From contig CAZYHV010000001.1 of assembly GCA_964647485.1 (NCBI GenBank), forward strand, positions 62,001 to 126,000: a stretch of DNA of 64,000 nucleotides. The letters run 5' to 3'. The notes under the pieces were generated by a model. The model was not told where the DNA came from. It searched no databases and saw only the letters and a list, made by a program, of their open reading frames with translations. Made by a program: the position numbers and the translations under genes. This DNA comes from FW021-bin31 sp964647485. Lineage in GTDB: Bacteria; Bacteroidota; Bacteroidia; Chitinophagales; Chitinophagaceae. Shown here piece by piece: positions 1-9,620 of this stretch (the first letter of the stretch is position 1; each line of letters starts with the position of its first letter).

Positions 1-431
1 GCAATATGAATCACGCGAATTAACTGTTCTTTGGCAGAAGACACTGCTTCCCAGGAAGGGGTGCTTACATAAATTTGTTGGGAGATATTATGCTCAAATT
101 CAGACCGAATAGATGTAATCAACAACTGTTCTGTCTCCTGAACATTGAGTCCGGACTGATTTAACCGCTTGATTAAAGATTCCAACCTTATTCTTTCCAA
201 AAAAACCACCAATCTCTCATAAGCTTGTAAACACAATGGCAAAAGAATCTCCCGATCATTTTTCACAGGATGAGCCACCGGCCTTTCTCTGTCGTTCTCA
301 TTTTTAGTCTCCTCGGTCGTAGAAGAGGGTGTCTTTTTCCCGGAAAAAGGGTGCCAATCCTTTAATAAGGTAACCAGAAAAAGCAACACGGCTATCCCCA
401 GTATAATATAATTAAAGTATTGGCTCCCCAT
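1..431 (-). CDS. DUF7935 family membrane-anchored protein (3' part missing)
   Basis: The gene reads from an ATG at 431 leftwards and is open to the window edge, so the C-terminus is missing; about 143 residues are visible. It starts with one membrane segment (roughly residues 7-24), then a charged linker with many Thr, Glu and Asn, then a helical domain that begins LLPLCLQAYERLVVFLERI. This stretch, and the later EFEHNISQQIYVS and SWEAV, match my memory of the Bacteroidota family DUF7935, whose function is unknown. It lies just upstream of secDF on the same strand, 6 bases before the secDF stop side, so it is transcribed after secDF. No function can be assigned beyond an inner-membrane-anchored cytosolic or periplasmic domain. 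Confidence 0.75.
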   Translation of the reverse strand, partial: MGSQYFNYIILGIAVLLFLVTLLKDWHPFSGKKTPSSTTEETKNENDRERPVAHPVKNDREILLPLCLQAYERLVVFLERIRLESLIKRLNQSGLNVQETEQLLITSIRSEFEHNISQQIYVSTPSWEAVSSAKEQLIRVIHI

Positions 432-437
432 AACGAT

Positions 438-3400
438 CTAAGACTTTTTAGAAGAGACAGACTCTAAATGAGCCGATCTTTTTTGTTGTCTTGCTTCTTC
501 CTTTGAAACCAATTTATTTTTTCTATCCAAATCTAATACGATTGGAGAAGCAATAAAGATAGAAGAATAAGTTCCCACAACCACACCTATCAGCATGGCG
601 AAAGCAAATCCACGGGTAGATTCTCCCCCAAAGATAAACAAGGCTACCAATACCAAGAAAGTGGCCATAGAAGTCATTACCGTTCGACTTATAGTATCAT
701 TAATGGCTTTATTAAATAAGGTTTTTCTATCCTTCCCGGTTTTAATTCCAAAATATTCTCTAATACGATCAAATACAATCACCGTATCATTAATAGAATA
801 TCCTATGACCGTCAACACGGCTGCAATAAACTGCTGATCAATTTCCATAGAGAAGGGGACAACATCTTTAAGGAAAGAGAAGATAATAATAATCACAAGA
901 GAATCGTGTAACAAAGCAAGGATAGCTCCCATAGAGAATTGCCATCTGCGGAACCGTATCAATATATAAAGGAAAATAGCCAACAATCCAATGATAACAG
1001 CTTCTACCGCTCCTTCCTTAATACTGTCCGAAATCGTAGGCAACACTTTCTCTGAACTTAATTCATATTTATCTTTAAATTCTTTAAAAGACGTCCCGGA
1101 AGGTAAATAAGTTCCTAAGCCGGTAAAAAGTGTATGTTCCACCGTAGAGTCAATAGCTTTCCCTTGTTGATCTATCAGATAGGAAGTCGTAATATTCAAC
1201 TGATTATTCGTATTCACAGTTTTAACAATCGGATAATCTCCAAATGCGTCATTCAGTGTATTTCGCACTTCAGCTACCTTTACGGGTTGATCGAAACGCA
1301 CCGTATAACTCCTTCCACCTGAGAATTCCACTCCGGTATTGAATCCATAGAAAAAAGAAGCAATCCCCAATACCAAGACACAAGCTGAGATAACATAAGT
1401 CACCTTTCTGGCTTTCAAGAAATCAAAATTTGCTTTCTGGAACACCTTTCTTGATAAAGGAGTAAAATATTTGAAATGTCTTTTTTTCTTTGTCCAATAT
1501 CCTTCAATCAATCGAGTTATTAATAAACCACAGAATAAGGACAATAAGATACCTAAGATTTGGGTGGTTGCAAATCCTTTCACCGGACCAAGTCCAAAGT
1601 AGAACAAGATAATTGCAGTAAGTAAAGTCGTAATCTGACCATCCAATACAGGAGCGTAAGAATGTTTATATCCATCTGCCAGGGCCGTATTATATCCTTT
1701 ACCAACGGCCAATTCTTCTTTAATACGCTCAAAAACGATAACGTTCGTATCCACAGCCATACCTATGGCCAAAATTAAACCGGCAATACCTGGCAATGTA
1801 AGTGTTGCACCTAATGCTGCCAAAACGCCGACCGTAAACAACATGTTAAATATCAGTGCAATATTAGCAACGATTCCGGCGCTATTATAATACAATAACA
1901 TCATAGCAAAGATGATGATAAAGGCAATAATAAAAGATTTGGCTCCGGCGATAATTGATTCATGTCCAAGGGTAGGTCCGATCACCTGTTCCTGAACAAT
2001 ATTGGCAGGCGTAGGTAACTTACCTGTTTGTAAAATATTAGCTAAATCCTGAGCTTCCTGAATAGTAAAACTACCGGTAATGGATGAACGTCCTCCGGTA
2101 ATTTGTTCACTCGGTGCTGGAGCTGAATAAACCACATTATCCAAAACAATCGCAATGGGTTTGTGTACATTATCTCCGGTCATCTGTGCCCAAATCTTAG
2201 CTCCCACATTATCCATGGTCATACTAATTTCAGGGTCACCATTCATATCCATATCCTGACGGGCATTAACGACATGTGCCCCATCTAAGCGCGGTTGGTT
2301 GCTCCCTTTTACCATCTTAATGGCATAAACATCTACTCGATCTTTATTGGCATCAGGGCCATTATTAGAACCATACAGGAATTTAAGATTCTTCGGCATC
2401 ACTCGTTGTACGGCAGGTAAATGAATATAGCGATTAAAAGTTGCAGTGTCTGCAATTGAAATTGAACCAATAGCAGCATAGGTCTGAGCCTGGGATAATA
2501 AACTCAATAAGGGATTTTTTTCTGTTAAATCAGATAATCCATTTTCAGTCGTATCATTTCCTCCTTTATTATTTACCAGACCGGAAAGCCCTCCCAATTC
2601 GCTAGAATCATTTTCTGTTTTCGTTTTTGCTTTCTCTGTTTTTTGGGAAGTTTGCTTGGTACTTTTTGACATTTTCTCTGCGGAGAGATATTTGCCCAAT
2701 GCTTGATCCATCGGCTGAAGCACATTATTCATAAAATCTTGATCGGCCTGAAAGGTCTCCCAAAATTCTAATTTAGCAGTTGCTTGTAAATATCTGCGAA
2801 CCCGCTTGGGATTATGAACTCCCGGTAAAGCCACAGAAATAATACCTTTATTGATATCCAAATTAATCTCCGGAGAAGCTACTCCAAACTTATCAATTCT
2901 TTGTAACAATACATTATAGGTACGTTTAATAGCTTCTTCTGCTTCTTTACGAACCACCCTGATAACATCATCATCACTGGTATTATAGTCAATCTTACTT
3001 TCAAAAGCATTCGAGAATAAAGGAGCAAGGCGTTGATCGCCGGTTTTCAAATCCTTCCAGTTTTGATAAAATAGAGTAATAAAATTGGTAGAAGAAGTAG
3101 CTCGTTGCTCTTGAGCCATTTCTAAAGCCTTATTGAAAACAGGATCTTTTGTATTGTTGGCCATCTTATGAACCAAATCTTTCAATGAGACTTCAAGCAC
3201 TACATTCATTCCTCCTTTCAGATCCAACCCAAGTCCTAACTGCTGAGCCTTTGCCTCCGGCAGGGTATACTTCTTTATCAATGTATTATATACCACTGTC
3301 GTAGCAGAACTATCTTCAATAAATTGAACTCTTTCTCTTTTTACAGAATCCAAAAAGTCATTATAAAAAACCTGTTTTTGTTTATCATCAGGATACTTCT

Positions 3401-3554
3401 CTTTAGCAGAGGGATACTTATTATTAACCCATTGGGTTGCCGTCTCATCAATTTTACTTTCTTCTTTATTCACCACAAAAGTAAATGACAACTGATATAA
3501 AGATATCAGAATCAATACGATGGTAAAGAATTTAACCAGCCCTTTAAATTTCAT
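438..3554 (-). CDS. secDF: Protein translocase subunit SecDF (fused)
   Basis: A single 1038-residue protein joins SecD and SecF, the proton-driven factors that help pull exported proteins through SecYEG. After one N-terminal membrane segment (about 7-25) comes the SecD D1 motif LGLDLKGG at 108-115 and a large periplasmic P1 region. The first membrane bundle contains DTNVIVFERIKEEL. The SecF half begins near residue 720 and has FSGGRSYTVRF and GYSINDTVIVFDRIRE. The fused form is the normal one in Bacteroidota. A Lys/Thr/Ser-rich stretch around 290-345, with LSGLVNNKGG, looks like a lineage-specific insertion in the periplasmic part. The start is an ATG at 3554. A -7 box TATCTTTG lies 41 bases upstream, so the gene has its own promoter, and the DUF7935 gene follows it. 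Confidence 0.97.
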   Translation of the reverse strand: MKFKGLVKFFTIVLILISLYQLSFTFVVNKEESKIDETATQWVNNKYPSAKEKYPDDKQKQVFYNDFLDSVKRERVQFIEDSSATTVVYNTLIKKYTLPEAKAQQLGLGLDLKGGMNVVLEVSLKDLVHKMANNTKDPVFNKALEMAQEQRATSSTNFITLFYQNWKDLKTGDQRLAPLFSNAFESKIDYNTSDDDVIRVVRKEAEEAIKRTYNVLLQRIDKFGVASPEINLDINKGIISVALPGVHNPKRVRRYLQATAKLEFWETFQADQDFMNNVLQPMDQALGKYLSAEKMSKSTKQTSQKTEKAKTKTENDSSELGGLSGLVNNKGGNDTTENGLSDLTEKNPLLSLLSQAQTYAAIGSISIADTATFNRYIHLPAVQRVMPKNLKFLYGSNNGPDANKDRVDVYAIKMVKGSNQPRLDGAHVVNARQDMDMNGDPEISMTMDNVGAKIWAQMTGDNVHKPIAIVLDNVVYSAPAPSEQITGGRSSITGSFTIQEAQDLANILQTGKLPTPANIVQEQVIGPTLGHESIIAGAKSFIIAFIIIFAMMLLYYNSAGIVANIALIFNMLFTVGVLAALGATLTLPGIAGLILAIGMAVDTNVIVFERIKEELAVGKGYNTALADGYKHSYAPVLDGQITTLLTAIILFYFGLGPVKGFATTQILGILLSLFCGLLITRLIEGYWTKKKRHFKYFTPLSRKVFQKANFDFLKARKVTYVISACVLVLGIASFFYGFNTGVEFSGGRSYTVRFDQPVKVAEVRNTLNDAFGDYPIVKTVNTNNQLNITTSYLIDQQGKAIDSTVEHTLFTGLGTYLPSGTSFKEFKDKYELSSEKVLPTISDSIKEGAVEAVIIGLLAIFLYILIRFRRWQFSMGAILALLHDSLVIIIIFSFLKDVVPFSMEIDQQFIAAVLTVIGYSINDTVIVFDRIREYFGIKTGKDRKTLFNKAINDTISRTVMTSMATFLVLVALFIFGGESTRGFAFAMLIGVVVGTYSSIFIASPIVLDLDRKNKLVSKEEARQQKRSAHLESVSSKKS

Positions 3555-3594
3555 GCGTAACTATATTTGTAATATATCTATTTCAATAAGGCAG

Positions 3595-3602
3595 CAAAGA
3601 TA
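3595..3602 (-). promoter_or_regulatory. -7 box of the secDF promoter
   Basis: The minus strand reads TATCTTTG, a perfect match to the Bacteroidota -7 consensus TAnnTTTG, 41 bases upstream of the secDF ATG. No clear TTTG -33 element lies at the usual 18-21 base spacing. Confidence 0.5.
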
Positions 3603-3659
3603 AAATATAATTCCAGAAAAACCAGTACTAAAAACGTAAGCAATAAAATTACTAAAAAT

Positions 3660-3720
3660 CAAAAAGAAAAATCCTGCTCATTTCTTCCATTTTTTGGATA
3701 AAATTGAATGAGCAGGATCT
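3660..3720 (-). terminator. Intrinsic terminator of the HtrA gene
   Basis: A 12-bp inverted repeat (ATCCTGCTCATT at 3671-3682 and its complement at 3707-3718) lies 40 bases past the stop of the DegP/HtrA gene. On the minus strand the stem is followed directly by TTTTTCTTTTT, as expected of a Rho-independent terminator. It separates the protease from secDF. Confidence 0.85.
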
Positions 3721-3756
3721 ACTTTTTAAAAGCTGTCAGAGATCTTTTATTTTATT

Positions 3757-5259
3757 TTAATTGACTTCTCCGGCTTTCACGTCATGAAGGGCATAATATA
3801 CCATATCTGTGATTCTCCTTCCATTTTGATCGATATAGAAGCCTTTTATCATCACATTATTTCCTTGATTTTCTAATGCTTTTGTAAGCTCCTCTTTATT
3901 ATCTACTTCGGAATTTCCTACGCCCACAATAATAAATAAAGGACGCATATCAGTTTGGGATTTTAACAAACCACTACCAATATTACCGACCATTACTCCT
4001 CCCGATATATCTAGAGCTTCTGATTGTTTTTTATTTAAATTGACAAAATTAGCTCCTAAAGCATCTAAGACTGAATATTTGACCACTGAAGTAGTGCCAT
4101 TTTTATTTTTGAGCTGTACATTCACGCTATGTTTTTTTCCATCTCTCATATAAGTGACATTGATCTTGTCTCCCGGATGATGACGTGCCAAAACTCCCAA
4201 TAAATCAGTAGAATTAATGATAGTAATATCATCTATTCCTACGATTCTATCTCCTTTTTCGATACCGGCATTTCCGGCAGCTCCATTTTCTGAAATACCT
4301 GCTACTTCAACACCTGTTTTCAGCGGCTTCCCGGATTGTTTGAATGCGGCTCCAACGGCATTGCCTCTTTTTGTACTCAACCGTATCCCTAAAAAGGCAC
4401 GCTGAACCTTTCCATATTTCATAATATCATTAGCTACTTTTCTTACTAAGTCAGAAGGAATGGCATAAGCATAACCGGCAAACGAATGAGTCGTAGATGC
4501 GATAGCCGAATTTATCCCGATTAATTTTCCATCAGTCGTTACCAGCGGACCTCCACTATTTCCGGGATTTACAGCTGCATCCGTCTGCAAATAGGTCTCA
4601 ATAGGATTGGGACCTTCACTTATTCCAATATTTCTGGACTTAGCACTAATAATACCGGCAGTAACCGTAGATTGCAAATTTAAAGGGTAACCACAAGCCA
4701 ATACCCATTGCCCGATTTCCAAATTATCAGAATTTCCAAAAGTAGCATAGGGTAAATTCTTAGCATCTATTTTTATAACCGATAAATCCGTATTTGGATC
4801 TGTTCCAATCACCTTGGCTTTATACGTCTGATTATTATTTAAGGTCACCACAATTTCTTTCGCTCCTTCAATCACATGATTATTGGTAACTATATACCCA
4901 TCTTGTGAAATAATAACGCCGGATCCAGAGGCTAATTTCCCCGGGCTATACTGACGAGGAGAAAAAGGGAATCCACCCCAAAAACCATTGGATCGTCCAT
5001 TACTTACTTGCTGTGGCGGAATCTTCGTATGAATGTGTACCGTAATAGGAACTACTTCTTTCGCTGCCTTCGTAAAACTGGCAGGCCCCGCCTTTACCGC
5101 CGCTTTATCAAAACTCGCATAATGGACTTGAGCAGGACTATCCGACACATACATATCAGGAGATCCATAATAACTCTTTAATAAGAAGAAACAAACAGTG
5201 GCTGTGAATACGCTCACTAAAACAACCAAACCTAACGTTTTAAATTTATTATTTTTCAT
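3757..5259 (-). CDS. DegP/HtrA-family periplasmic serine protease-chaperone
   Basis: This 500-residue protein is a trypsin-like protease that removes or refolds damaged envelope proteins. A signal anchor (about 7-28) puts it in the periplasm. The catalytic triad is visible: His128 in TNNHVIEG, Asp158 in NTDLSVIKI and Ser235 in NPGNSGGPL. Two PDZ domains follow, the first around 275-385 with GVEVAGISENGAAGNAGI and the second in the last 100 residues, which is more diverged. The length and order match DegP/DegQ/DegS-type proteases of Bacteroidota; I cannot tell DegP from DegQ. The gene stands alone between its own promoter region and a strong terminator. Two TAAC repeats 11 bp apart upstream may bind a stress-responsive OmpR-type regulator (inference). 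Confidence 0.95.
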   Translation of the reverse strand: MKNNKFKTLGLVVLVSVFTATVCFFLLKSYYGSPDMYVSDSPAQVHYASFDKAAVKAGPASFTKAAKEVVPITVHIHTKIPPQQVSNGRSNGFWGGFPFSPRQYSPGKLASGSGVIISQDGYIVTNNHVIEGAKEIVVTLNNNQTYKAKVIGTDPNTDLSVIKIDAKNLPYATFGNSDNLEIGQWVLACGYPLNLQSTVTAGIISAKSRNIGISEGPNPIETYLQTDAAVNPGNSGGPLVTTDGKLIGINSAIASTTHSFAGYAYAIPSDLVRKVANDIMKYGKVQRAFLGIRLSTKRGNAVGAAFKQSGKPLKTGVEVAGISENGAAGNAGIEKGDRIVGIDDITIINSTDLLGVLARHHPGDKINVTYMRDGKKHSVNVQLKNKNGTTSVVKYSVLDALGANFVNLNKKQSEALDISGGVMVGNIGSGLLKSQTDMRPLFIIVGVGNSEVDNKEELTKALENQGNNVMIKGFYIDQNGRRITDMVYYALHDVKAGEVN

Positions 5260-5308
5260 GATGCATGATTTAAATTATTAAGAGGACTAAATTCATCTCT
5301 GAATACTA

Positions 5309-5316
5309 CAAAAATA
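5309..5316 (-). promoter_or_regulatory. -7 box of the HtrA promoter
   Basis: The minus strand reads TATTTTTG, matching TAnnTTTG, about 50 bases upstream of the protease ATG. Further upstream, GTTA (TAAC on the minus strand) occurs at 5377 and 5388, 11 bp apart, in the pattern of OmpR/PhoB-type direct repeats. Confidence 0.4.
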
Positions 5317-5487
5317 AGACGGTCACTTCAAATAATATCTTCTTTTATATCAGTTTAACAATTATTTAGTCGAATAGTTAATACCAGGTTAAAGATTAGC
5401 TTTATTTAACATACATTAAAGACAATTCTATGCCACTCCAGCATTATGGCAGGTCTTTTTGGCAGAAAAACAAATAGTAGGCAGGAG

Positions 5488-8415
5488 TTAGCGCTGAATT
5501 AATGCATCATAAAGCACCTCTGCCGGATGTAAGGCTTTTCTTTGTACTCCATCCAGTATTTGATGCCGACAACTGGTTCCGGGAGCAGCAATAATATCTT
5601 CTTTCGGCATCTTACGAATAGCAGGAAAAACAACCAATTCACCGACTTGCATAGACAAATCAAAATGTTCCTTTTCAAAGCCGAAAGATCCTGCCATTCC
5701 ACAACAACCTGAAGGAATAACACGAACTTCATAATTTTTAGGAAGAGATAGTATTTTTTGAGTTATACCTATAGAAGTCAATGCTTTCTGGTGGCAATGT
5801 CCCTGCAATTTAATTTTTCTTTTTTCTTCTGTAAATTGTTCCGGTTTAATATTTCCGGCACTCATTTCTGCCGCTATAAATTCTCCGAAGAGCAAAGCAT
5901 TTCGACCTAATTTTCGGGCATCTTCCTGTAAAGACTGATCCACTATTTCGGGATATTCATCTCTAAAGGATAAAATTGCAGAAGGCTCCAATCCTATTAA
6001 AGGGGTTTTCTTAGAGACTATATCTTTAAGCTGTTTTACATTCTTTTCAATGATCTTTTTCGCATCTCGCAAAAGTCCCTTTGACATATAAGCTCTGCCG
6101 CTTTCTCCATGCTCGGGAATCACCACTTCATAGCCTAAGGCTTCTAACAATTTAATGGCTTTTATTCCGATAGGCGTATCATTAAAATTGGTAAACTCAT
6201 CGTTAAAAAAATAGACTTTCTTGATGACCTCCCTTTTTCTCTCCGGCCGGTGTTTTTTCATCCATTTATCCACTGTTGTCTTATGGAGCTTGGGCAAAGA
6301 GCGACCTTCCGCAAATCCGGTAAGCCGTTTGAAAAGACCGGAGGTGATTTTATTGGTCACGAAAAAATTATATAAACCGGGGGTGTGTGAAGCCAGTCCT
6401 GACAATTTCCCTATATTGGCAATCATTTTTGATCGTAAAGGCGTTCCATTGGCATCATAATAGTGTTGCAAAAATTCCATCTTCATTTTAGCTACATCCA
6501 CACCGGAAGGACATTCTCTCTTGCACCCCTTACATGCCAAACAGTTATCCATTACCCCATAAATCTCTTCAGAATCAAACTTATTCTTTTTGGTTGAATG
6601 CGTCAATACTTCCCGAACGATATTGGCACGCGCCCTGGTGGAATCTTTTTCGTCCCGAGTAGCCATAAAACTGGGACACATGGTTCCTCCGGTCTTTTCT
6701 GTCCGAATACATAAGCCTGTCCCATTACATTGTTCTGCATGTTGCAACATAGACACCTCGCCAAAATCAAAAATAGTTTCAACTTCAGGAGGAACGGCAT
6801 CCGGTTCATAACGAAGTTGGGTATCCATAGGGGGAGTATCTACGATCTTTCCCGGGTTGAAAATATGGTTTGGATCCCAAGTTCTTTTGATTTGCCTCAA
6901 CAATTCATAATTATGATCTCCTATCATCTGCCGAATAAATTCTCCTCGTAATCGACCATCTCCATGTTCTCCACTCAAAGACCCTTTATATTTCTTTACT
7001 AAAGTGGCAATTTCTTCTGCTATAGCCCGATATCTTTTATTTCCTTCACTGGTTTTCAGATTAATCATAGGGCGCAAATGAAGTTCTCCCGACCCGGCAT
7101 GGGCATAATGCACACAAGACATCTCATGTTGATCCAGAATCACATTAAAATCCCGAATGAAAGCCGGTAAATCCTTCACTGATACTGAAGTATCTTCAAT
7201 CACCCCTACCGCTTTTACATCCCCTTTGATATTTCCCAACAACCCCAGCCCATCTTTTCTTATGGTCCACACTTTATTGACATCCGCCCCCAATACCAAC
7301 GGAAAATGGTAGCCTAAGCCTTCCTTTTTTAGCTCCTCCTCCAGTGCAGTTGCTTTTTCTTTTACCCCTTCTACGATATCGTCTAAAAAGCCAACAACCA
7401 ATATTGCTCCCGGTTCTCCTTGAATAAAAAACCTTTTATCTTTGTATTCAATCAACCCCTTGGTACAGTCCAAGACATTGTTGTCCATTAATTCACTGGC
7501 AGAAGGATGGTGTTGCATCGCAATTACATTTGCTCTGAGTGCTTCATCTACCGTATCAAAATGAACACATAATAATCCTTCTTCAGCTGGAGGAGTAGGT
7601 AACAGATTTAATTTTACTTCGGTAATAAAAGCCAAAGTACCCTCCGACCCGGCAATAAATTTACAGAAATTAAAAGTTTCTCCTTCCGCATTAAATGGTT
7701 CCATATCCGCCAACTTATCTAAGGCATAGCCCGTATTCCTTCGGGTAACATCCGGCGCAGGAAACTCTTTTTTTATTTCTATCTGATTGTGGATGTTAGA
7801 AAGTACCTTTTTTACATTTTGATAGATTGCTGCTTCTAACTCATTTTCAGCATAACACTTTTTTTCAAATTCTTCCTTAGAAAGAGCCTTAAAAGTAACT
7901 TCTGTTCCATCACTTAATAAAGCTTCTACTTCTAATAAATGATCACGGGTTGTTCCATAGATGACTGAATTACTTCCGCAAGAATTATTCCCTACCATTC
8001 CTCCTATCATTGCCCGGTTAGAGGTCGAGGTTTCCGGACCAAATTGTAACTGATGAGGGAACAGAAAGCGATTTAATTCATCTCGGATAACTCCCGGTTC
8101 AACCCGAACCCAATGTTCTTCTTCATTAAGCTCAATAATACTTGTAAAATGCCGAGAAACATCTACCACAATCCCTTCTCCTACTACCTGACCGGCAAGA
8201 GAAGTGCCCGCAGTTCGAGGAATTAAAGAGGTCTTTTCTTTGTTTGCAAACCAAATTAATTTTTTAAGATCCGTTGTATTCTTGGGTACAGCTACAGCCG
8301 CCGGTAATTCCCTGTAAACAGATGCATCTGTCGCATATAACCTACGTGTAGCGGTGTCAAAATGAAGCGAGCCTTCTAGTGAATCAGCAAGATTTTCAAG
8401 TTTTCCGGGAGTCAT
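5488..8415 (-). CDS. FAD-binding and iron-sulfur oxidoreductase, D-lactate dehydrogenase / YdiJ type
   Basis: The 975-residue protein joins three modules. The N-terminal FAD_binding_4 domain shows RTAGTSLAGQVVGEG near residues 67-81 and NNSCGSNS further on. An FAD-linked oxidase C-terminal domain follows, with HAHAGSGELHLRP-like residues and SGEHGDGRLRGEF. The last third has a 4Fe-4S ferredoxin part (CNGTGLC then CP, and CLACKGCKRECP) and a heterodisulfide-reductase-type cysteine domain (GHCHQKAL, SGCCGMAGSFG). This architecture is that of YdiJ-like and Dld-II-like dehydrogenases that oxidise D-2-hydroxy acids such as D-lactate or D-2-hydroxyglutarate and pass electrons to the respiratory chain. 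The substrate cannot be read from sequence. It lies 115 bases downstream of the sigma/anti-sigma pair on the same strand. Confidence 0.9.
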   Translation of the reverse strand: MTPGKLENLADSLEGSLHFDTATRRLYATDASVYRELPAAVAVPKNTTDLKKLIWFANKEKTSLIPRTAGTSLAGQVVGEGIVVDVSRHFTSIIELNEEEHWVRVEPGVIRDELNRFLFPHQLQFGPETSTSNRAMIGGMVGNNSCGSNSVIYGTTRDHLLEVEALLSDGTEVTFKALSKEEFEKKCYAENELEAAIYQNVKKVLSNIHNQIEIKKEFPAPDVTRRNTGYALDKLADMEPFNAEGETFNFCKFIAGSEGTLAFITEVKLNLLPTPPAEEGLLCVHFDTVDEALRANVIAMQHHPSASELMDNNVLDCTKGLIEYKDKRFFIQGEPGAILVVGFLDDIVEGVKEKATALEEELKKEGLGYHFPLVLGADVNKVWTIRKDGLGLLGNIKGDVKAVGVIEDTSVSVKDLPAFIRDFNVILDQHEMSCVHYAHAGSGELHLRPMINLKTSEGNKRYRAIAEEIATLVKKYKGSLSGEHGDGRLRGEFIRQMIGDHNYELLRQIKRTWDPNHIFNPGKIVDTPPMDTQLRYEPDAVPPEVETIFDFGEVSMLQHAEQCNGTGLCIRTEKTGGTMCPSFMATRDEKDSTRARANIVREVLTHSTKKNKFDSEEIYGVMDNCLACKGCKRECPSGVDVAKMKMEFLQHYYDANGTPLRSKMIANIGKLSGLASHTPGLYNFFVTNKITSGLFKRLTGFAEGRSLPKLHKTTVDKWMKKHRPERKREVIKKVYFFNDEFTNFNDTPIGIKAIKLLEALGYEVVIPEHGESGRAYMSKGLLRDAKKIIEKNVKQLKDIVSKKTPLIGLEPSAILSFRDEYPEIVDQSLQEDARKLGRNALLFGEFIAAEMSAGNIKPEQFTEEKRKIKLQGHCHQKALTSIGITQKILSLPKNYEVRVIPSGCCGMAGSFGFEKEHFDLSMQVGELVVFPAIRKMPKEDIIAAPGTSCRHQILDGVQRKALHPAEVLYDALIQR

Positions 8416-8529
8416 AATATTAAATGTAAGTATGATGTAAAATTACAACTTTTTTGTCTTTATTTGCGTCTGCTACCTATAACTGTTTATTTCCTATAAG
8501 TTATAATTTATAGATGAGCTTATTAAACA

Positions 8530-8943
8530 TTAATTATTATCGCCGACTGAAGAATGGATTTGTTCTTGCGGGGCGACAGAGGGGGACTTTTTATCTTTCT
8601 TCAAGCTGAAATCTATCCCATAAAAAGCCAATAGCAAAAAAAGAATAATGATAAAAATAACCACCACCAACCAAATATAATTTTTCTGTTTTTTTCTTTG
8701 ATGATGCGAAGCCTGTATTCGTGAATTAAAATGTCGTTTTACTTGCTTCAATATCATCGATACCTCTTCCGGATCTTTCATCTCAGTCAACCCTTCTAAG
8801 GCTTCCGAACAAAATTCACAAGAGGCAAGATGCATTTCGACTCTTCTAACCTCTTCAGGAGTCAATCTTTCTTTAATATAATCCTGCATCTGCTGTACAC
8901 TAAGACAATTTGTTTCTTTCAATATATCCTCTGACCTATTCAT
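8530..8943 (-). CDS. Putative anti-sigma factor with zinc-finger motif
   Basis: A 137-residue protein with a cytosolic N-terminal part, one membrane segment (about 89-110) and a short periplasmic tail. Near the N-terminus it has the ZAS-type motif His38-x3-Cys42-x2-Cys45 (MHLASCEFC), the zinc-binding signature of anti-sigma factors that hold an ECF sigma factor at the membrane. The ATG at 8943 overlaps the end of the sigma gene by 8 bases, so the two are translationally coupled. This strongly suggests that it controls that sigma factor. The signal that releases the sigma factor is unknown; the short periplasmic tail leaves little room for a sensor domain. Confidence 0.85.
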   Translation of the reverse strand: MNRSEDILKETNCLSVQQMQDYIKERLTPEEVRRVEMHLASCEFCSEALEGLTEMKDPEEVSMILKQVKRHFNSRIQASHHQRKKQKNYIWLVVVIFIIILFLLLAFYGIDFSLKKDKKSPSVAPQEQIHSSVGDNN

Positions 8944-9469
8944 CTTTTTGCTTTTCCATGAATATTTTTATATTTCTTCTTCCATTCTGAATAAAACTTT
9001 TCACCTCCTTTAAGGAATAGGAAGTCTCATCTACTATTTCCTTGTAAGACTTTTGTTCATAATAGAACAAACGAATACATTTTTCCTGTCCTTTTTTCAA
9101 AGAGGTTAATGCTTCTTCCAATAATTGATATTGCTGCTCTTTTTTATAGAATGATTGTTTGTCGGGAAGGACTTTCTCGGCAATCTCAAAAGACGAATCA
9201 AGTGCAACCGTTTGATAGGTTTTCTTTCGTAAATGCATCAAACAATGATTCCTCGTCACTTGATAGAGCCATGCTTTAAAATAAGTAATCTTTTGATGTT
9301 TTTGTTGAAAAGCATGGATGACTTCCATACAAATCTGCTGGGTATGATCCTTTGCTTCTCGTTCATTTTTAAGATAACGCATACAAAGTCCAAAAATGAG
9401 GTGGAAATACCTTTCTAATAACAATCCCAACCAACTCACTTTTTTTTCTTTATAAAAGCGATTGATCAT
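8936..9469 (-). CDS. ECF-type RNA polymerase sigma factor
   Basis: A sigma-70 family protein of about 177 residues with region 2 (YLKNEREAKDHTQQICMEVI, FKAWLYQVTRNHCLMHLRKK) and region 4 (SLKKGQEKCIRLFYYEQKSY followed by a helix-turn-helix), but no regions 1 or 3, as in ECF sigma factors. I place the start at the ATG at 9469 because AGGAGG lies 8 bases upstream. The reading frame stays open to a TTG at 9511, but that codon falls inside a plausible -7 box (TATTTTG, 9509-9515). The gene overlaps the anti-sigma gene by 8 bases. Together they form a membrane-signalling pair; targets are not visible here. Confidence 0.88.
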   Translation of the reverse strand: MINRFYKEKKVSWLGLLLERYFHLIFGLCMRYLKNEREAKDHTQQICMEVIHAFQQKHQKITYFKAWLYQVTRNHCLMHLRKKTYQTVALDSSFEIAEKVLPDKQSFYKKEQQYQLLEEALTSLKKGQEKCIRLFYYEQKSYKEIVDETSYSLKEVKSFIQNGRRNIKIFMEKQKDE

Positions 9470-9477
9470 CTTAAGAT

Positions 9478-9515
9478 CCTCCTGACGTTGTATTTCCTTC
9501 TTTTCTACCAAAATA
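9478..9515 (-). promoter_or_regulatory. -7 box and Shine-Dalgarno of the sigma-factor gene
   Basis: On the minus strand TATTTTG (9509-9515) resembles the Bacteroidota -7 element, and AGGAGG (about 9478-9483) lies 8 bases before the ATG at 9469. The strong Shine-Dalgarno is unusual for the phylum and decides the start. Confidence 0.5.
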
Positions 9516-9574
9516 AAAATACGGTTTCATTATATAGTATCAAAATACTTCTTTTTCCACAATTTACATTTTAT

Positions 9575-9582
9575 TATTTTTG
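9575..9582 (+). promoter_or_regulatory. -7 box of the NlpC/P60 gene
   Basis: TATTTTTG matches TAnnTTTG and lies 38 bases before the ATG at 9621. No good -33 TTTG was found. Confidence 0.4.
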
Positions 9583-9620
9583 TCACCAGCTTTATTTTAC
9601 CTTTACTGGATATCTTAATC